DNA of 64,000 nucleotides from contig NC_088800.1 of the NCBI RefSeq assembly GCF_011386835.1, positions 55,519,439-55,583,438 on the forward strand, written 5' to 3'. Position numbers and translations under genes: made by a program. Below, in pieces: positions 12,361 through 24,800 of the stretch. A model generated the notes under the pieces. It was not told the origin of the DNA, searched no databases, and worked only from the letters and a program-made list of their open reading frames with translations. Within the stretch, counting starts at the first letter, position 1. Each line of letters opens with the position of its first letter. Source of the DNA: Chrysemys picta bellii (lineage: Eukaryota; Chordata; Testudines; Emydidae).

Positions 12361-12525
12361 CCGCGATCGCGATCTGCGGCGGCAATTCGGCAGAAGGTCC
12401 TTCGCTCCTAGCGGGAGTGAGGGACCATCCGCCGAATTGCCGCCGAATAGCTGGACCTGCCGCCCCTGTCAGGATTGGCCGCCCCAAGCACCAGCTTGCC
12501 AAACTGGTGCCTGGAGCTGGCCCTG
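12286..12525. mobile_element. Non-autonomous hAT element (240 bp) with an internal poly-A tract
   Basis: The left end is CAGGGCCGGCTCCAGG and the right end, reversed, is CAGGGCCAGCTCCAGG. The flanking 8-bp duplication GCCCCATA is perfect (12278-12285 and 12526-12533). An uninterrupted run of about 35 A lies at 12325-12359. The homologous copy at 8519-8730 has only eight A at the same place, so the tract is a private expansion. Confidence 0.92.
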
Positions 12526-12566
12526 GCCCCATACCTGTGGTAACTTTACAGACTGTTGTCTGGGGG

Positions 12567-12735
12567 CTAAAACAGGTGACTGGGAGCCAGGACTCCTAGG
12601 TTCTTTTCCCAGCTCTGTTGCTGATTCACTGGATGACATTGGGCAAGTCCCTTCCCCTTTCTTTGCCTTAATTTCCTTATGTGCAAATTAGGGATAATGA
12701 CACTGACTGACTTCCTGGAGGGTTGTGATAGGCGC
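12567..12735 (+). repeat. MIR / CORE-SINE
   Basis: A tRNA-like head with GGTTCTTTTCCC as a degraded B box is followed by the MIR core GGGCAAGTCCCTTCC, a TGCCTTAATTTCC equivalent of the usual TGCCTCAGTTTCC, and AATTAGGGATAATGACACTGACTGAC. This is an ancient amniote repeat lying just upstream of DNASE1L2. Confidence 0.7.
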
Positions 12736-12899
12736 ACTTTAGTTTAGTACATGCATCCTCTGTCAGCAGGCTACGCACATCACAAGGCCCCCCCATCATT
12801 CCAGCCCAGCCAGCACTCCTAGGCGGTTTCCTGCTCCTTGCCAATACACTAACCTCTCCGCTGATCCCTACAGATGCTGTGTCCCTTCCTGCCTGCAGG

Positions 12900-15800
12900 A
12901 TGGGGGCCATGAAGCCAGCGCTGGCCTTGCTGTCCCTGGCCTACCTACTGCACACAGCCGCCACCCTGAAAATTTGCGCTTTCAACATCAAGAGCTTTGG
13001 AGACAGCAAGCTGTCTGACGAGACCACTGCGGGCATCATCGTGAAAGTGAGTAGTACAGGCCGCCGGGCTCCAGGCTGCCTGGAGTTACGGCTTGACAGG
13101 GGTAAGGGCTATGGCACTGGCAGTGCTGGTTCTAGGGCCAGCTCAGGAACTCAGCGGCAGCCAGGGATGGTTTGTGTTTGCAAGGTTTTAAAAGGGCCCT
13201 GTCTCAGGGATGACAGCAGGCAAGTCCCAGGGGGATTCCAGAGGATTGGAGGTTCATTCAGGGGGTCACGGAACTAATGATCTCTCTGCTGGGGGAACAG
13301 GGGTGGATACAGGCTGATCACACTCACCCCCCACACCCTGCTGCCTTGGGACTCAGCTCCCCCTGCCCTTGGATGACCAGATGTCCCAATTTTATAGAAA
13401 CAATCCTGATATTTGCAGCTTTTTCTTATATAGGTGCTGTGACAAAGTTACTTCTCTATCTTGGTGGGTCCTGCGCTTATTGGCGGATTTTCTTGCCACA
13501 GAGATTCACCATGTGGGTTGGGGAACAGCCCAGAGACCTTCCCCTCTGGAAGAACCCACCGTCCAGGTCAGTTGGGAGGTTTGGGGGGAACCCGGGCCCG
13601 CCCTCTACTCCGGGTTCCAGCCCAGGGCCCTGTGGACTGCAGCTGTCTATAGTGCCTCCTGTAACAGCTGCATGACAGCTACAATTTCCTGGGCTACTTC
13701 CCATGGCCTTCTCCAAACACCTTCCCTATTCTCACCACAGGACCTTCCTCCTGGTGTCTGATAACGCTTGTGCTCCTCAGTCCTCCAGCAGCACACCCTC
13801 TCACTCTCAGCTCCTTGCACCTCTTGCTCCCAGCTCCTCACACTCGCACCACAAACTGAAGTGAGCTCCTTTTAAAACCCAGGTGCCCTGATTAGCCTGC
13901 CTTAATTGATTCTAGCAGCTTCTTCTTAATTGGCTCCAGGTATCCTAATTAGCCTGCCTGCCTTAACTGGTTCTAGCAGGTTCCTGATTACTCTAGTGCA
14001 GCTCCTGCACTGGTCACTCAGGGAACAGAAAACTACTCATCCAATGACCAGTATATTTGCCCTCTACCAGACTCCTGTACCCCACTGGTCTGGGTCTGTC
14101 ACATATCCCTCCCCCCTGCTCAACGCCAAGGGGTTGGGCAGCTTGGGACGCCAGACAGTGCACACGTGACAAGCCATCAGCGTTGCCATGACAGCTCCCT
14201 GCTCTGTGTTGCCCACTGAACTGGAAAGGTTGGAGGGATAAGAGCCATCTGGTCACCCTTCTGTTCTCCTTGTTCCACTGCATCCATTGAAGAGGGGCCT
14301 GGTCGGTCACGAGGACAAATCTGCGCCCGAGCAGGTAGTAGCGCAATGTTTCCATGGCCCATTTTACAGCGAGGCATTCTCTCTCCACCACTGCATATTT
14401 TTGTTCCCTTGGAAGGAGTTTCTGACTGAGGTATAGAATTGGGTGTTCCTCCTCCCTGACCATCTGTGATAGAACGGTCCCCAACCCTACTTCCGATGCA
14501 TCCGTTTGCAGGATAAACTCCTTGGTGAAATCAGGGGCTATCAGTATGGGGTTACTGCAGAGGGCAGTCCGTAGGTCTGTGAATGCTTCCTCTGCTGCGT
14601 CAGACCATCTCACCAGATCAGGTCCACGGGCTTTCACTAGGTCTGTCAGGGGGCTTGCCCTTGTGGCAAAGTGGGGGATAAATAGTTGGTAATACCCCAC
14701 CACACCTAGGAACGCCCGGACTTGTTTCTTGCGACTTGGTCGGGGCCAATTTTGGATGGCCTCTAACTTGTTCACTTGGGGTTTTACCAGACCTTTTCCC
14801 ACAATGTAGCCAAGATATTTGGTCTCTGTAAACCCTACAGCGCACTTGGCAGGGTTTGCTGTAAGGCCAGCTCGCCTGAAGGTATCGAGGACTGCCTCCA
14901 CCTTCTCCAGGTGGGTTTCCCAGTCTGGGATATGAATGACCACATCGTCCAAGTAGGCAGCAGCATAACTGTTATGCGGACATAATAGCTGGTCCATGAG
15001 GCGCTGGAAGGTAGCTGGGGCCCCATGTAGTCCAAAAGGGAGGACAGTATATTGAAAAAGACCCTCTGGTGTAGAGAACGCAGTCTTTTCCTTTGCGTCT
15101 TCTGCAAGGGGAATCTGCCAGTACCCCTTTGTCAAGTCTAGGGTAGTCAAGTACTGGGCATTACCCAGACGGTCCACTAGCTCATCTGTGCGAGGTATGG
15201 GGTACGCGTCGAACTGGGATACTTAGTTTCGTCGCCGGAAGTCGTTGCAAAATCTTGTGGTGCCATCAGGTTTGGGCACCAGCACGATTGGGCTGGACCA
15301 CTGACTGTGGGATTCTTCGATGATCCCTAGCTCCAGTATTTTTTTTTTACTTCTGCATTTATTTCCTCCCTTTTTGCCGCTGGCACCCGATAGGGCCTCA
15401 TTGTTACTCTGGCCCCAAGGTTCGTGACGATGTGGTGATATGTCTCGGTTGTTCGACCCGGTTTTGTCGAGAACACATCTTGGTTCCAGAAGATCATCTC
15501 AGACACCTCATTCTTCTGGTCTGGTGTTAAATCGGGAGACACTCTCACCTGTTTGGAAGGCTTGTTTTCCTGGGTTAGGTCTTTTTGGACCGTTGTGCAT
15601 GTCTCTTGTGCATGCCAGGGTTTCAGAAGGTTAATGTGATAAATCTGTTCTTGTTTTCTGCATCCTGGCTGCCGCACCTTGTAGGTTACTTCCCCCATGG
15701 GTTCAACCACTTCATAGGGCCCCTGTCATTGGGCCAGAAGTTTGCTTTCTGCCATGGGTACCAACACCATAACTCGATCCCCTGGTTGGAACTGTCGCAG

Positions 15801-18800
15801 TTTTGCCTGGCGATTGTAATGGGTTCGCTGGGCCTCCTGTGCCTTCTCCAAATGTTCCCGTACAATAGGGGTAACCTGGGCTATCCGGTCTTGCATCTGC
15901 ATTACATGCTCTATTATATTTCTCCCCTCATTGGGTTCCTCTTCTCAGATCTCTTTGGCGATATCTAGTATGCCACGGGGTGACGCTCGTATAATAACTC
16001 GAAGGGGGAAAACCCAGTTGAGGCCTGAGGTACCTCCCGGATAGTGAACATAAGGTAGGGTAGTAGGGTGTCCCAATCCTTCCCATCCCGACTTACCACC
16101 TTCCTTATCATAGCCTTGAGGGTTCGGTTAAACCTTTCTACCAACCCATCAGTCTGTGGATGGTAGACCGAAGTTCTCAGGGTATGTATATGGAGCAGCG
16201 TACAGAGGTCCTTCATTAGCTTCGACATAAATGGGGTTCCTTGGTCGGTTAATATCTCCTTCGGTAGCCCCATTCGGGCAAAGATCCCCACCAGCTCTTT
16301 GGCTATAGTTTTCGAGGCTGTGTTCCGCAGGGGGACGGCTTCTGGGTAGCGAGTAGCATAGTCCAAAACAACAAGTATATATTGGTGTTCCCGAGCCGTC
16401 TTCTCCAGGGGTCCCACTAGGTCCATGGCTATTCGCTCGAAGGGGACCTCTATGATGGGAAGGGGTACTAAAGGTGCCCTTAAGTGGGGACGGGGACTGT
16501 GCAGCTGACACTCCGGGCAGGAGGCACAGTACCTCCATACTTCTTCATGTACTCCAGGCCAGAAGAACTGTCGTAGGACTCGTGCCAGGGTCTTCTCTAC
16601 CCCCAAATGCTCCCCAAAAGGATAACTATGAGCCAGACTTAATACAGCGTTCTGGTGTTTTTGAGGTACTAGGATCTGCTGTACCTTCTGCCCCTGTACT
16701 GGTGCAACCCGGTATAAGAGATCCTTCTTCATTATGAAGTAGGGTCCTGGTCCCTGGGTTTTCCCTTCCACGGGGACCCCATCTATTTCAGTCACCTCCT
16801 TCCTAATGTTGTCATACCTTGGGTCTTCTGCCTGGTCCCATCCAAAATTTCCTCTCCCAGGGCTAATCTGCCCAAGATCTAGGGACCCAGTCTCTGTTGC
16901 CTCTACTGGTTCAGAAGCATTAGGGTAGGGGTCAGACTCAGGTGCTTCTCCGTCCTGCGTGGCCTCCATTTCAGCTGTGCGGGTCCGCCTACCTACAAGA
17001 GCGATCCTCTGGCTTTGGGTCAGTATTCGGGTTCCCACGGCCTTAGCTGCCCTTCTTTCCCTTTTTGTCTTTCTACCCTGTCTGGGAGTGGAGAACAAAT
17101 CTGGGGATATTTCAGAGAAGATTGGGGGTTGACAGTCTGCTGTGGATGCCTCACCAATTTTAGGGTTCCCATCTTTCTCCAATCCCCCTACTGGGAGTAA
17201 GTTTCCAAACCCTGGGGAGTCCCTCCCTATGAGCACCGGGTATGGGAGTTTAGGGACTACACCTGCTGCTACCTCAGTAGTGTTCCCTTGGATCTCAATT
17301 TTTACTGGGATGGTGGGGTAGTAACTAACTGTCCCATGGACACATGTTATCCCCGTATGTTTAGCCTGCAGCAGCTGACTACGCTTCATGAGCTTCCCTG
17401 TGATAAGCGTGATAGCACTGCCCGAATCAACCAGTGCTGTGGTCTCTACCCCATTTAGTGTCACTGGTCTGGTATACATATGTGGGGTTAGTGAGACCCC
17501 CACAAGGTGGATTAGGGAACATGGATCAGCCCAGTTCCCCAGGTTACACTGCATAGGCTCCGCAGCATTGGGACACTGTGCAGCTATATGTCCCCACTCC
17601 CCGCAGGCATAACATCTGTATGGAGCCCTAGGCGTTCCCCGGTCTCTTGGTTTGGGCCGTCTAACATCACGATCCTCTTCTCCCTCAGTGCTCCAACTCT
17701 TTGTGGCCTCTGATGGGCCTTCAGCCGCTCTCATTTTCCACCTGGGCCCTCCTGGTGGCCCAGTCACCCGAACTTTAGGGCTTGGTGCTGCTAGTTTAAC
17801 CCGGTGTGCCTCTTCCTTAACTGGTCAGGTCAGCTCCCTCGCTGTCCTTCGCCTCTCTACCAGGGCGACAACCTCGTCATAGGTGGAGGGTTCATTCTGG
17901 CTTACCCAGGCACAAAGGTCTGGTGGTAGTCCCCTCATGTATCGGTCAATGAGGAGAACTGCTAGTATCTCTTCCGGACTCCGGGACTCTGTTTGCAACC
18001 ACTTTCGTGCGAGATGGATGAGGTCATACAATTGGGACCGCGGGGTTTTGTCTTCCTGGTACCTCCAACCGTGATACTGCTGGGCCCGCACTGCTGTCGT
18101 TACCCCAGATCTGGCCAGGATCTCTGGTTTCAGCTGGGGGTAGTCTGCCGCAGCCTCTTCAGGCAGATCATGGTAGGCCTTCTGGGCCTCCCCACACAGG
18201 AATGGGGCAAGGATGCCAGACCACTGATCTCGAGGCCAGGCCTCCCGTAGGGTTGTCCTCTCAAAGGCCAGAATGTATGCCTCTACATCATCCTCCCGTG
18301 TCATTTTCTGCAGCCAATGGCTGGCCCGTATGAGCCGCGTCCCATCATGGCCACGATTCAGCTCTGTAAGGGACTTTACCTGGTTTACCAGTTCCCGCAA
18401 CATAGCTCGGTCTTGAGCAGCCTGGTCCATCAGCAGGCAATTAGTCTCTTGCTGCAGCCGCCCTGCCTCCTGTTGGGCGGCTGCCTGGACATGGGTAGCC
18501 TCCTGCTAGGCCGCCGTGGCTTGTATCAGTGCCCGCACTACATCATCCATTGTGGTGAAAAAAAATAAACCCTCTCTTTTTTTTTTTTTAAAATCACCCT
18601 CCTTCTTCCGCCACGCTGTGCACCCCAAGATCCCCCCTCCCCCCCGACACCAGTGTGACAAAGTTCCTTCTCTATCTTGGTGGGTCCTGCGTTTATTGGC
18701 AGATTTTCTTGCCTCAGAGATTCACCATGTGGGTTGGGGAACAGCCCAGAGACCTTCCCCTCTGGAAGAACCCACCGTCCAGGTCAGTTGGGAGGTTTGG

Positions 18801-21800
18801 GGGGAACCCGGGCCCGCCCTCTACTCCGGGTTCCAGCCTTGGGCCCTGTGGACTGCAGCTGTCTATAGTGCCTCCTGTAACAGCCACATGACAGCTACAA
18901 TTCCCTGGGCTACTTCCCCATGGCCTCCTCCAAACACCTTCCCTATTCTCACCACAGGACCTTCCTCCTGGTGTCTGATAACGCTTGTGCTCCTCAGTCC
19001 TCCAGCAGCACACCCTCTCACTCTCAGCTCCTTGCACCTCTTGCTCCCAGCTCCTCACACTCGCACCACAAACTGAAGTGAGCTCCTTTTTTAAAAATCC
19101 AGGTGCCCTGATTAGCCTGCCTTAATTGATTCTAGCAGCTTCTTCTTAATTGGCTCCAGGTATCCTAATTAGCCTGCCTGCCTTAACTGGTTCTAGCAGG
19201 TTCCTGATTACTCTAGTGCAGCCCCTGCTCTGGTCACTCAGGGAACAGAAAACTACTCATCCAGTGACCAGTATATTTGACCTCTACCAGACTCCTGTGC
19301 CCCACTGGTCTGGGTCTGTCACAGTGCCTATTACCCCCACCCCCGGCCCCATTTTTCACACTCGCTGCCTGGTCACCCTACACCCCACTCACCCAGGGCA
19401 TGGTCTCCATGTGGAGGTGGGCCCTCACCAGCTCCCAGCTGGCAGAGGAGCGGCTGGGGCTGGGAGAACACATTAGTCGGGCTAGTGGCTGGGGTGGGCA
19501 GCCCCTACAGTCCCTGCCCCTGCTCCATATGTCGTCATGCTAGGTAACGGGGGGCACTCGCTGCCGGGGCAGGGCAGTGGGGACCTCCCAGGTACTCCAG
19601 CCAGGCTCCGCTGGTGACACTTGCCCTGCTGGGGGGACTTTCAGGGCGGATGAGGCAGAGCGGCTGCTGGGATCCTGGATCTCCTGCTGGAGACAGGCAG
19701 GGAGCTGATATCCCAGGATCTTGCTTGGTTCCAGCCCTTTAAAGTGGCTGTGGGCAGAAAATGACTGTGAAAGGCTGGGCCAAATCCATCCCTAGGGTAA
19801 CCTCACTGCAGATGGTGGAGTTACCCCAGGGAGAGCCAGGCCCCATACTGACAGCCCCACTATAGTCTCCCTTGGGAGGGGCCAGTGGCAGTGAAGAAAG
19901 GCTGGGGATGCCAGGGCTCAGCAGCCAGGTACATTGGCACCTCCCTGAGCCCAGTGTGCCCCTCCCCCATTCCTCCCTCCCCCTGGGACAGATGCCACTT
20001 GGCTAGTCACAGGGCCCCCTCACCCTGGGAAATGGCTGGAGGTTGCAGGGCCACCCCAGCCTGGCAGCAAGCGCCCTTGCTCAGAGCCCAGCCAGCTCAG
20101 CGGTTGCAGGGTCAGCTGGCCTGGCCATTCCTCTGGTGCTGAACCCAGCCCACGGCCTGCAGACACGGCCCCTCTGCCTCCCTGACCCCCTTCTCCTCCT
20201 CCCCCCTCCCCCCACTGCTAGGAGCAAAGAGACCCACCAGCAAGGCGTCCCTGGCTCTGAGCACCAGGGAAACCAAATAGCACTGAGCCAGGAGGTGCCC
20301 AGGCTGTGGGCTGGCTGGGTGCACTGCAATTGCACCCTGCCCAGGGCTCTTTGCAGTCCTGTAGCATGACAGGCTGGCTCAGCTGCCTCCTCTCTGGAAA
20401 GAGAGCGACTTTCAAGCCAGAGGAGAGGCACCGCCATTCCTGTGCTCACCTCTGGGGGAAGCCACAGAGATGGGCCCAACCCAGCCCAAATCTGGGCCTG
20501 GACTCCTGACTGCAGTGCTCTGCGCTCCTACACAGTGGCTGGGCTCTGGTGTGTGGAGCAGGCCCAGGCAGAGACAGGCTCCGCTGTGACCCAGGCCAGG
20601 TCCTGGAGCAGGACCTGGGTTTTGCTGCACGGTGCCCCCTCCTTGTCTCTTAGCTCCGAGGGGGTGCTGAGGCTGTGCGTCAAGAAGCCAGGCTCTTCAC
20701 TATTCTGTGACCCCAGGCAAGTCCCTTCCCCTCTCTGTGTCCCAGGCTCCCCCTCTCGGGGATGACATCCATGCCCTGGTGAGACTGGCAGGGCACAGGC
20801 ACCTGCTACTACCTTGATTCCCCAGGTTGCAGAGTCGGGGGGCTCCGTCCGTCCCCCAGTGGGGCTGTAGCCCTGTCCGTGAGGCTGGCCCATTGCACAC
20901 ATACAATTCGAATGGCACGTCCTTCTCTGGGGCTGCGCATTGTACCGTGCCGGTGTCCACTGACCGCAGAGCCCAGCGCTCTGCACCCAGCCCACAGCCG
21001 GTCCACGTCAGGGCAGGGAACAGAGCTGCCGTTTGCTCCCGGCTGTGCGCTGACAGCTGCCCCTGTGCCGCCCGCAGATCCTGTCACGGTACGACATCGC
21101 CCTGGTGCAGGAGGTGCGGGACGCCGATCTCAGTGCCGTGACCAGCCTCCTGGACCAGCTCAACAGGTAACCTCCGGAGTGGGTGGCAGGGACATGTCTC
21201 AGTCCCCATCAGTGATTGTGACCAGAGTCCCAGGGGAGCCAACTGAGGTCGCTCAATCAGGGTGAACTGCAAAGAACGGGGCAGACAATCCCCAAAACTG
21301 CTGGATTTTCCAATACTTAGAGTTACCAAACCAGCACAAAACTGCTTCTATAATACCTCACTGGCTACCCAGAAGTCAATAACACAGTTCCCTTAAAGCA
21401 ACCCGGCCTCAGGCCTCCACCCAGAAACCCAAGTCAGATATGATGAGAATTACTGAAAATCTTATTCATCATATAAGAAAGTGCTTAATCCAAAGGATCG
21501 GACACATCACCTTCCAGGTTAATGAATATTCCAGATCTTACCCAAATACATGCTACAGACAATTCTTATTCACTGAACTAAAATTTATTAAAAAAAAGAA
21601 GAGAGTATTGGTTAAAAGATCAATATACATACAGACATGAGTACAGTTCTTGAGATTAAATTCATAGTAGAGATGGTGAGCTTTGTAGTTGCAGAGTTCT
21701 TTCAGAATGAGTTCATAGGTTATAGTTCAATGTTTATATTCAGGGTGTTCCAGCTTAGGACTGGGATCTCAGCCTTACGACTTAAGCTTCCCCTGCATGA

Positions 21801-24800
21801 AGCATCATGCACGTCAGAGATAAAAAGGATTGGGACCCAAGGCATCTTTATACAGTTTCAGGCCTTCTTGTGATAGCTCAAGTCCTTAGGCAAACAATAG
21901 GCACTCAGGCGGACTTTGAAGTGGATCCATTTCCTAAGCATCGCTGGTAATTATCTACACAGATTAACGTAAGGCAAATGCCCGTTTTCCATCATTCTCA
22001 GGTGATTTGCTATACATTTGAAAGAGAGACGAACAAAGTGATATCCTATGTTTACAGTTCATTTAAATGTTAATTCCCTTTTGATCTCTGAATCAATAGC
22101 TATAGTGACACACAGGAACTGTCTGTTTTCCTGGCTAACATTTACAAGATATAAGGATACACATACAATTACCATCCCCTCCATTTCTCTAACAATACAG
22201 GTTTGCATTTCAAAGTTCCAGCCTATCTAGTATGGAGTGGCCCTAATTACCATTCACACGTCTCTAATGGTTGACTCTGTGTCATTTATCCTGAAGGATG
22301 CTTAACGCTTTCTGGCCATACATCACACATTGTATAAGATTTGTTGCAATTATATAACAGTGGTAGCAACAATGATTTGAATGGTCATATTTTAATTAGA
22401 CAATGTCACAGTGATAAACGAGGACATAGAGCAGCCACCAGGCAAAGGGGCTAGCTCCATGCTCCAGGGTCTGGGAGGCTGAATCCAGCCTTGTCAGCAC
22501 AAGGTCCTCAGCACAAGGTGCTCAGGACGGGGCCATGTATGCGTGCATAGGGCTGTGTCAGTGTCAGGAAGGGACTCGTGCCCTGTGCAGCAGCAGGTGG
22601 CGCGTAACCATGTGTCCTAGGCCTGACAGTGAGAGAGTCTCCTTCAGCTTCTGCAGTTGGTGGGCGCGCAGAGGGCCCACACAAGAGTGCAAGCTGGAGA
22701 TCAGCTGTGAAAGGTGCGAGCACAGGGCACAGGAGCATTGTGGGCTGGCTAATTAGCTGGTATCTGTAGGGAGAAGACCTGAGTGCCAAGTAAGTGCCTA
22801 GTGCCAGGACCCTCCTCCGCCCCACACAAAGTGCAGGGCAAAGGGGAGCAGAGGGAGAATAAAGTGGGGAATGGCTCATGAGGGACTGAAACTGTTTATC
22901 TGTCAGGTCTGCGCCCAGGGCCTGGTTCCCTTGGCACTTTCGCTGGGTACATTGGGGGCACCCCACTGACACTGTCGGAGAGGGAGGCTCAGACCCGAGG
23001 CCAGCCTGTGAGGTCATCATCGCTGTTCTCCTTTGTGTCCCCCCGCAGTGCATCGAAGCATCAGTACAGCTATGAGATCAGCGAGCCCCTGGGTCGGGAG
23101 AACTACATGGAGATGTACCTCTTCATCTACAGGTAACGGGGCTCACGGGAGAGGCTGGATCAGCAGCTGCCAGCCCGGAGACAGGCCTGGCTTGCCTCCC
23201 CCTGTGTACATCAGCAGCAACTCCTGGGGAACCTGACCCACGGCGTCTGTGGTGCTCCTGGCCTCACACAGAGTGGCCCCTTCATACCTCCTCTCAGGCC
23301 CCTTTAAGCTGGCAGGGTGGTGTAGAGGGGTCTTAGTTTAAACAAGACTGAGGCCCATAGTGTTTGGGCACAAGGCGATCTCATGGTCTGGGGAGAGTGA
23401 GGGCTGGGACCTGGGGGTCAGAGCTAAGGCCTTTTGCGTCACAGTAGCTGTGTATTTCCATGCTTCTAAACACATCCGTTGGGCAGCATGTCCCACATGC
23501 AGCATTTCCTGCCTGGGCAATATTTGCTTGGGGGACGTCATGGGACAAGCATCCCTCATCCCCTCTTGGGGCAGGGTGAGGTTTATTATTTCCCCGCAGC
23601 TGAGTCTGTACGATCACCCCTTGTCTTGGGACAGCGTAGCCAAGGGGCAAAAATCAATATGAGTGCCCTCCCTCAGGGCTGTGTGGCCCAACGGCCAGAT
23701 TTAGTATATCTGCCCTCAGGGCCGCCCAGAGGATTCAGGGGGCCTGGGGCAAAGCAATTTCGGGGGCCCCTTCCATAAAAAAAAGTTGCAATACTATAGT
23801 AACATATATTTGGAAATGTAAAAAATAACCAGTGAAATACATTAAAAAATTAATTTGTAATAATTTGAAAAAACACTAAATACATTATTTAAAAACATTA
23901 AATGCTTTAATGGTATGTATGCATTTGCAGTTACATAATGGGCTGTTGCTGGGTGATGGTGAAGGTTGGTGCCAATGGGCTGTAGCTGCCTGGGGATGGT
24001 GCTGCTGTTGCCCAGGGCTGGGTGGGGAGCTGGGCTCTGGGTTGGGGGGTGCCCGGCTCACAGGGGCTGGATTCAGGGCTGTAAGGGGATGGGGTCGGGG
24101 GGGGTGTCCGGCTCACAGGGGCTGGGCTCGGAGCTGTGGGTCAGGGCTGTGGGGGGGATGGGGTTGGGGGGTGTCTGGCTCAGAGGGGCTGGGCTCGGAG
24201 CTGGGGGTCAGGGCTGTGGGGGGATGGGGTCAGGGGGGTGTCCGGCTCAGAGGGGCTGGGCTTGGAGATGGGGGTCAGGGCTGTGGGGGGAATGGAGTCA
24301 GGGGAGATCCTGACTCAGAGGGGCTGGGCTCGGAGCTGGGGGTCAGGGCTGTGGGGGTAATGGGGTCGGGGGGGTACCTGGCTCAGAGGGGCTGGGCTCG
24401 GAGGTGGGGGGTCAGGGCTGTGGGGGAATGGGGTCAGGAGGTGCCCGGCTCAGAGGGGCTGGGCTCAGAGCTGGGGTCAGGGCTGTGGGGGATGGGGTTT
24501 GGGGGGTGCCCAGCCCTGGCCCCTTACTATGCCACTTACCCCCTCTCCCAGAGACTCAGCGCGCTGCATCCAGCGCTGCAGCGGCGTGGTGTTTCCAGCG
24601 GGGCCTGAGCTCCCGCCGCTCACAGCCCCGCCCCCTTACCAGCTGAGACGCCAGGGGATGGGGGAAGACGGAGGCAGGGGGAGCCTCCGACATACTCGTG
24701 GAGGCCCCTGCGGGGCCTGGGGCAAATTGCCCCACTTGCCCCCCCCTCTGGCCGGCCCTGTCTGCCCTCTCCTTCAGGCCTGTAGGGCCTAATGGCCAGT

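Larger units (their letters stand above)
13438..19323 (-). mobile_element. Ty3/Gypsy LTR retrotransposon, Gmr1-like, 5886 bp, broken
   Basis: Complete element in antisense within DNASE1L2 intron 1, bounded by two LTRs (13438-14103 and 18654-19323), each beginning TGTGACA and ending TGTCACA, with a 4-bp target duplication GTGC (13434-13437, 19324-19327). Read on the minus strand the order is capsid, zinc knuckle, protease, integrase, then reverse transcriptase and RNase H. Integrase before RT is the Gmr1 order and the reverse of ordinary Gypsy. A sequence starting TGGTGTCGGGGGG (18652 downwards) lies at the primer-binding site position, and a GGGGGGAGGGATA polypurine tract abuts the 3' LTR (14104-14116). 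Coding is disabled by stops at 18506-18508, 17825-17827 and 15223-15225 and by frameshifts near 15965-15980 and 15339-15347. By eye the LTRs differ at about 15 of 666 aligned bases plus small indels, so insertion was recent on a genome timescale. Confidence 0.95.

Noticed and set aside
23910..24608. 232-codon Gly/Val/Trp-rich frame
   Set aside because: It is a translation of the 67-bp minisatellite inside a hAT.
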